Source of the DNA: Pseudomonadota bacterium
GTDB taxonomy: Bacteria > Pseudomonadota > Gammaproteobacteria > SZUA-229
Direction of reading: 5' to 3'
Assembly: GCA_015222965.1 (NCBI GenBank)
Contig: JADFWF010000255.1
Span: 1-17,583 of the forward strand
DNA length: 17,583 nt
Position 1 is the first letter of the stretch. The number at the start of each line of letters is the position of its first letter. A model generated the notes under the pieces. The model searched no databases, was not told where the DNA came from, and saw nothing but the letters and a program-made list of their open reading frames with translations. Shown piece after piece: positions 14,069 to 17,583 of the stretch. The position numbers were made by a program, and so were the translations under genes.

Positions 14069-15490
14069 ATGATGGATATGATGAATAACAAACAAACATC
14101 AAAATATTTACTTTTACTGGTAACGCTGGTCTGGTCGCAGCTGCTGTGTGCCGAAGACGTCGGCCTGGTTCAATATACCCGTGGGGCAGTCACCATGCAG
14201 AACATGGACGGCAGCAGTGCTCGCCTGATCGCGAAAAATGAAAAAGTGCAGCGTGGCGAAGTCTTAAAAACAGGGCCGAGAAGTTTTACCATCATAAAAC
14301 TAAATGACGGCACACGTATGACCATCCGTCCAAACAGCTCTTTCTCCGTTGAGCAATTTAATCCTAAAAAAGATTCTACCGCGACCGCATTGTTACGTTT
14401 GTTTCGTGGAGGCATGCGTGCCATTACCGGTTATATAAGTAAGAACAACAGGGATGGATACAAGGTGAAAACAGGTGCGGTTACATTGGGTATCCGTGGT
14501 ACCGAATTTGATGTGCGTCTGTGTAAGGAAGATTGTGAACAGGAGAACCAGAAATATAAAGAATCATACGATAAATTGATAGATCGAACTGTTGCACGTT
14601 CGGTATTTGTGCGCAAAGGGCTGATCGCGAAGTCGATCGATGGTGCAAGCAGAACATTAAAAGCCGGCTCGGCAATCTTTGAAGGTGATACTCTGATAAC
14701 CAAAGCAAATGCTTACGCCATACTCGTGTTCAGAGATAAAAGCCGGGTAAGCCTGCAGGCAAACACTGTGTTCCGTGTTGATGAAATGAAGTTTGATAAA
14801 AACAAGGCAAAAGAAAGTACCGCTTTGTTTAGTTTGTTACGCGGTGGTTTGAGAACCATTACGGGATTGATAGGCAAGTTGAACCCGCGAAAATACAGCA
14901 TGCGAACATCTGTGGCGACTATTGGCATTCGTGGTACCGGGTACGATCTGATGTGCGCGGGTTCATGTGCTGTTGTAGCTGACAATACGATTCCCCCTGT
15001 CAATTTACCTGGGGGTGATGGCCTGAGCGCCTATGTCTGGGATGGTGCGATTGATTTTGGTGGTCTGGAATTACGTAAAGGCAGCGCAGCTTTTATAGCC
15101 GACAAATCAACAGCGCCAGTTGTGTTACCGACCGTTCCAGATTTCTTTAAAGAGAATAGTGTTCCAAAACCAGACAGTTTTGACGTTGATGAAACCGAGC
15201 TGTTCAGCAAGGCCGGCTTCGATGAGAAAGCGGACCCTGGTGTATACATCAGTGTTACCGAAGGCAACGTGGTCGCAGAACTTAGATCAGGTTTAAAAAT
15301 TGATTTACATGCCGGAGAATCAGCGTTTGCAGATGTTCTCGGCAGACAGGGAAAACAACTGACAAAAATACCCGCGTTCCAGAAGTTTGATGTCTACCCG
15401 ACACCCGATGTACCAAACCCGGCGGTGATAGATCTTAATGCCAATAACATCGGTGATGAAGATTCTGGTATGACATGTGAGATAAAGTAA
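14069..15490 (+). CDS. Exported protein with two FecR-like domains
   Basis: About 473 residues, numbered here from 14069. An N-terminal signal peptide (LLLLVTLVWSQLLCA|EDV) shows export. Two tandem FecR-like domains follow. The first (about 33-150) has GEVLKTG, LNDGTRMTIRPNSSFSVEQF and LGIRGTEFDV; the second (about 179-297) has GDTLITK, FRDKSRVSLQANTVFRVDEM and IGIRGTGYDL. The shared blocks LLRLFRGGMRAITG and LFSLLRGGLRTITG show internal duplication. A third partial copy may lie near 391-435 (GVYISVTEGNVVAEL). Classic FecR is a sigma regulator with a cytoplasmic N-terminus and one membrane helix; this protein has neither, so a periplasmic or surface role with the secretion pair is more likely. 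Start uncertain among TTG 14066 and ATG 14069, 14072, 14078 and 14081. Confidence 0.85.
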   Translation: MMDMMNNKQTSKYLLLLVTLVWSQLLCAEDVGLVQYTRGAVTMQNMDGSSARLIAKNEKVQRGEVLKTGPRSFTIIKLNDGTRMTIRPNSSFSVEQFNPKKDSTATALLRLFRGGMRAITGYISKNNRDGYKVKTGAVTLGIRGTEFDVRLCKEDCEQENQKYKESYDKLIDRTVARSVFVRKGLIAKSIDGASRTLKAGSAIFEGDTLITKANAYAILVFRDKSRVSLQANTVFRVDEMKFDKNKAKESTALFSLLRGGLRTITGLIGKLNPRKYSMRTSVATIGIRGTGYDLMCAGSCAVVADNTIPPVNLPGGDGLSAYVWDGAIDFGGLELRKGSAAFIADKSTAPVVLPTVPDFFKENSVPKPDSFDVDETELFSKAGFDEKADPGVYISVTEGNVVAELRSGLKIDLHAGESAFADVLGRQGKQLTKIPAFQKFDVYPTPDVPNPAVIDLNANNIGDEDSGMTCEIK

Positions 15491-15590
15491 GTGCTTATTA
15501 TGTGACGAACGGCACACTAGTTGCTTGAAACCACGTAACTTGCAGTGATATGGTTTAGAACAGGTTCTGAGATTTAAGGATCTGATAAAT

Positions 15591-17583
15591 GTGACAAAAA
15601 GAAATATGGATATAACTAAGAAGCTCAATTCGGTAGCTTGTAGCTTATGCCTCGCTTTTTCAATGATCAGCGGCGGGGTGCAGGCAAACCCCAGCGGTGC
15701 AACAGTGGTGCACGGCTCGGCGTCGTTCAGTCAGCCGAATGTCAATACATTAAATATCACCAATAGCCCTGGCGCCATCATTAACTGGCAGCAGTTCGGT
15801 ATCAATCAGGGTGAGCTAACCCGTTTTATCCAGCAGGGCGCCAATAGCGCGGTACTCAACCGCATCATCGGGCAGGACCCATCTAAAATTCTTGGTCGGC
15901 TCAGTTCAAATGGCAAAGTTTACCTGGTCAACCCGAATGGTATCGTGTTTGGTCAGGGCTCAGTGGTTAACACTGCCGGTTTAATCGCTTCGACACTGAA
16001 CATCTCTAATCAGGATTTCATCAACGGCAATATGCGCTTTGCTGACCTGAAAAATGCGGCCGAAATTTTAAACCAGGGTTTTATATCATCCAGCAATGGC
16101 GGAGAAGTGGTCTTTGTTGCGCCTAAAATCACCAATGAAGGTACGATAAGCGTCGAAAACGGTTCTATCGTGCTGGCTGCAGGGCGGAGCGTCACCATTA
16201 ATTCGCTAAATTACGACAATATCGAATTTGAAGTGCAGGCGCCTGATAATAGCGTGGTAAACATCGGTGACATGATAACTGATGGCGGCTCTATCGGGGT
16301 GTTTGCCGGCAGTATCGTCAATAAAGGCAGGGTCAGTGCCAATGCGGTGACGGTTGATGATGCCGGCAATATCGTGTTCGTGGCACAAACTGATACCGTC
16401 ATCGAAAACGGTACCGTGACTGCGACCAGTGAAACCGGTAAGGGCGGGCATATCGAAATCACCGGTAATCGTGTCGGTCTGTTTGCTGAAAGCACGGTTG
16501 ATGCATCAGGTGCCACAGGCGGTGGTGAAGTGCTTGTCGGTGGCGATTACCAGGGCAAAAACCCTGACATCAAAAATTCAACGCAGACCATCGTCTCTGA
16601 AGACTCATCGATAAAAGCAGATGCGAAACAGACAGGTGAGGGCGGCAAGGTTATCGTCTGGTCAGATGAGAATACTTATTATTCTGGCGATATCTCTGCA
16701 CAAGGTGGTGCGCAATCGGGTGACGGCGGTTTTGTTGAGGTTTCGGGTAAAAAAGGCCTTGGTTTTGATGGGCAGATTGATACCAGCGCAGCCAATGGCC
16801 GTATAGGCAGTATATTACTTGACCCGGACAATCTAACTATTCAGGCAACACCGGGATCTGATGATGGTGCCATTGGTGGTGTTGCACCTAACATTGGTTT
16901 CCTCGATGGGCCGGGAACGGATTTCACTATTGGTGTAGATGTAATCAATGCGCTAACAGGCGATATCATACTGCAGGCCGAAATAGATATCACGCTAATG
17001 GCGGGGGCAACGCTCAACCTGACTAATCAGGATGTCGGAACCACGGTGACTTTTCAGGCGGGAGGCAACATCACCATTGATGGTGACATTGTAATTGCTG
17101 GTGGCGATTTGGTTTTAAGTGCTGCTGACCCGTTTGCCGCTTCGCCGTTGCCAACTGCAACTATCAAAATTAATGGAAAAATAACGACTAACAACGGTAA
17201 TGTCACGCTAAATACTAATAACTCGACGGATACGATTACTGTCAGCAATGATATCAACACCGGAACTGGCACACTGGATGTCATCTCGCAAAATAATGTG
17301 ATTTTTAATGGTGGAGCGTTTCGAACTGATACCATCACATCAAGTAATGGCGCGATCATCGAGGTGAATGGTGATATTATATTTGATACGGTAACGCTTG
17401 ATACTAATTTGCTGGTTCAGAACAACCGCACCTTGAGTATCCTCAACGGGATCGACTTTGGCATTTCGGCACCGACGATCACCTTGGGCGGCACCGGTTT
17501 TGGTGCGATACGACTCAGTGGTAATGCCAACAACAGTATCGGTGCGACCGGCACCGGCAGTATCGTCTTAGCGCATGTCAGCA
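15591..17583 (+). CDS. Filamentous-haemagglutinin-like TpsA exoprotein, 3' end outside window
   Basis: An open frame of 664 codons runs off the right edge. Signal peptide 1-32 (SGGVQA|NPSG) is followed by a TPS secretion domain (haemagglutination-activity type) of roughly 33-290, with ATVVHGSASF, NWQQFGINQGE, AVLNRIIG and the NPNGI motif at 114-118. Then come VFVAPKITNEGTI, IVLAAGRSV, GEGGKVIVWS (349-358), GDGGFVEVSGKKGL and LLDPDNL (409-415), the usual signature of long FHA-like adhesins in environmental proteobacteria. Beyond about 420 the sequence is Gly/Asn/Thr-rich beta-helix. GTG 15591 is chosen because AAGGA lies 10 bases upstream; ATG 15606 would also leave a signal peptide but no ribosome-binding site. 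The exoprotein is predicted to be secreted by the transporter at 12390-13979. Surface function depends on the missing C-terminus. Confidence 0.92.
   Translation, partial: MTKRNMDITKKLNSVACSLCLAFSMISGGVQANPSGATVVHGSASFSQPNVNTLNITNSPGAIINWQQFGINQGELTRFIQQGANSAVLNRIIGQDPSKILGRLSSNGKVYLVNPNGIVFGQGSVVNTAGLIASTLNISNQDFINGNMRFADLKNAAEILNQGFISSSNGGEVVFVAPKITNEGTISVENGSIVLAAGRSVTINSLNYDNIEFEVQAPDNSVVNIGDMITDGGSIGVFAGSIVNKGRVSANAVTVDDAGNIVFVAQTDTVIENGTVTATSETGKGGHIEITGNRVGLFAESTVDASGATGGGEVLVGGDYQGKNPDIKNSTQTIVSEDSSIKADAKQTGEGGKVIVWSDENTYYSGDISAQGGAQSGDGGFVEVSGKKGLGFDGQIDTSAANGRIGSILLDPDNLTIQATPGSDDGAIGGVAPNIGFLDGPGTDFTIGVDVINALTGDIILQAEIDITLMAGATLNLTNQDVGTTVTFQAGGNITIDGDIVIAGGDLVLSAADPFAASPLPTATIKINGKITTNNGNVTLNTNNSTDTITVSNDINTGTGTLDVISQNNVIFNGGAFRTDTITSSNGAIIEVNGDIIFDTVTLDTNLLVQNNRTLSILNGIDFGISAPTITLGGTGFGAIRLSGNANNSIGATGTGSIVLAHVS

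Noticed and set aside
14069..15490. FecR-domain protein as an anti-sigma/iron-signalling regulator
   Set aside because: It has an N-terminal signal peptide and no cytoplasmic sigma-binding domain, and there is no FecI sigma gene or TonB receptor nearby.
16010..16806. Several short frames on both strands within the FHA-like gene
   Set aside because: They are shadows of one long uninterrupted plus frame that carries all the recognisable TPS and FHA motifs.

Overview
The window looks like a chromosomal segment of a Gram-negative gammaproteobacterium of moderate GC. The evidence is the order exbB-exbD-msbA-lpxK-(Trm112-like)-kdsB, a bifunctional RlmKL, an Rsd/AlgQ anti-sigma factor, and DUF938 and HopJ-family proteins, all typical of gammaproteobacteria. 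I could not place it to genus.

Bases 1-4660 form a plus-strand envelope block: ExbB (5' end outside the window) and ExbD, the lipid A flippase MsbA, the lipid A 4'-kinase LpxK, a 53-residue Trm112/YcaR-type protein and a KdsB homologue. The first five are tightly spaced (overlaps of 4 and 1 bases, gaps of 9 and 16). The KdsB homologue follows a 131-base gap. It has lost most residues that define the KdsB active site although its reading frame is intact, which is the most surprising protein-level observation here.

Bases 4661-9362 are housekeeping genes: RlmKL, convergent with Rsd across a shared hairpin terminator; an outer-membrane beta-barrel protein of unknown function (minus strand); and a DUF938 methyltransferase. 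Bases 9363-12389 are a looser region with two small uncharacterised proteins, a strongly structured candidate small RNA with its own intrinsic terminator, a HopJ-family protein, and a lipoprotein-type metallo-beta-lactamase gene broken by four small lesions. Three long inverted-repeat elements lie at 4675-4846, 9393-9525 and 10515-10693. The first and third have related terminal arms but different inner palindromic inserts.

Bases 12390-17583 are a two-partner secretion locus: a ShlB/FhaC-type outer-membrane transporter, an exported protein with two FecR-like domains, and the N-terminal 664 residues of a filamentous-haemagglutinin-like exoprotein that runs off the right edge. Inferred working: the exoprotein is exported by Sec, recognised through its TPS domain by the POTRA domains of the transporter, and secreted to the surface. 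The FecR-domain protein between them is probably an accessory envelope component.
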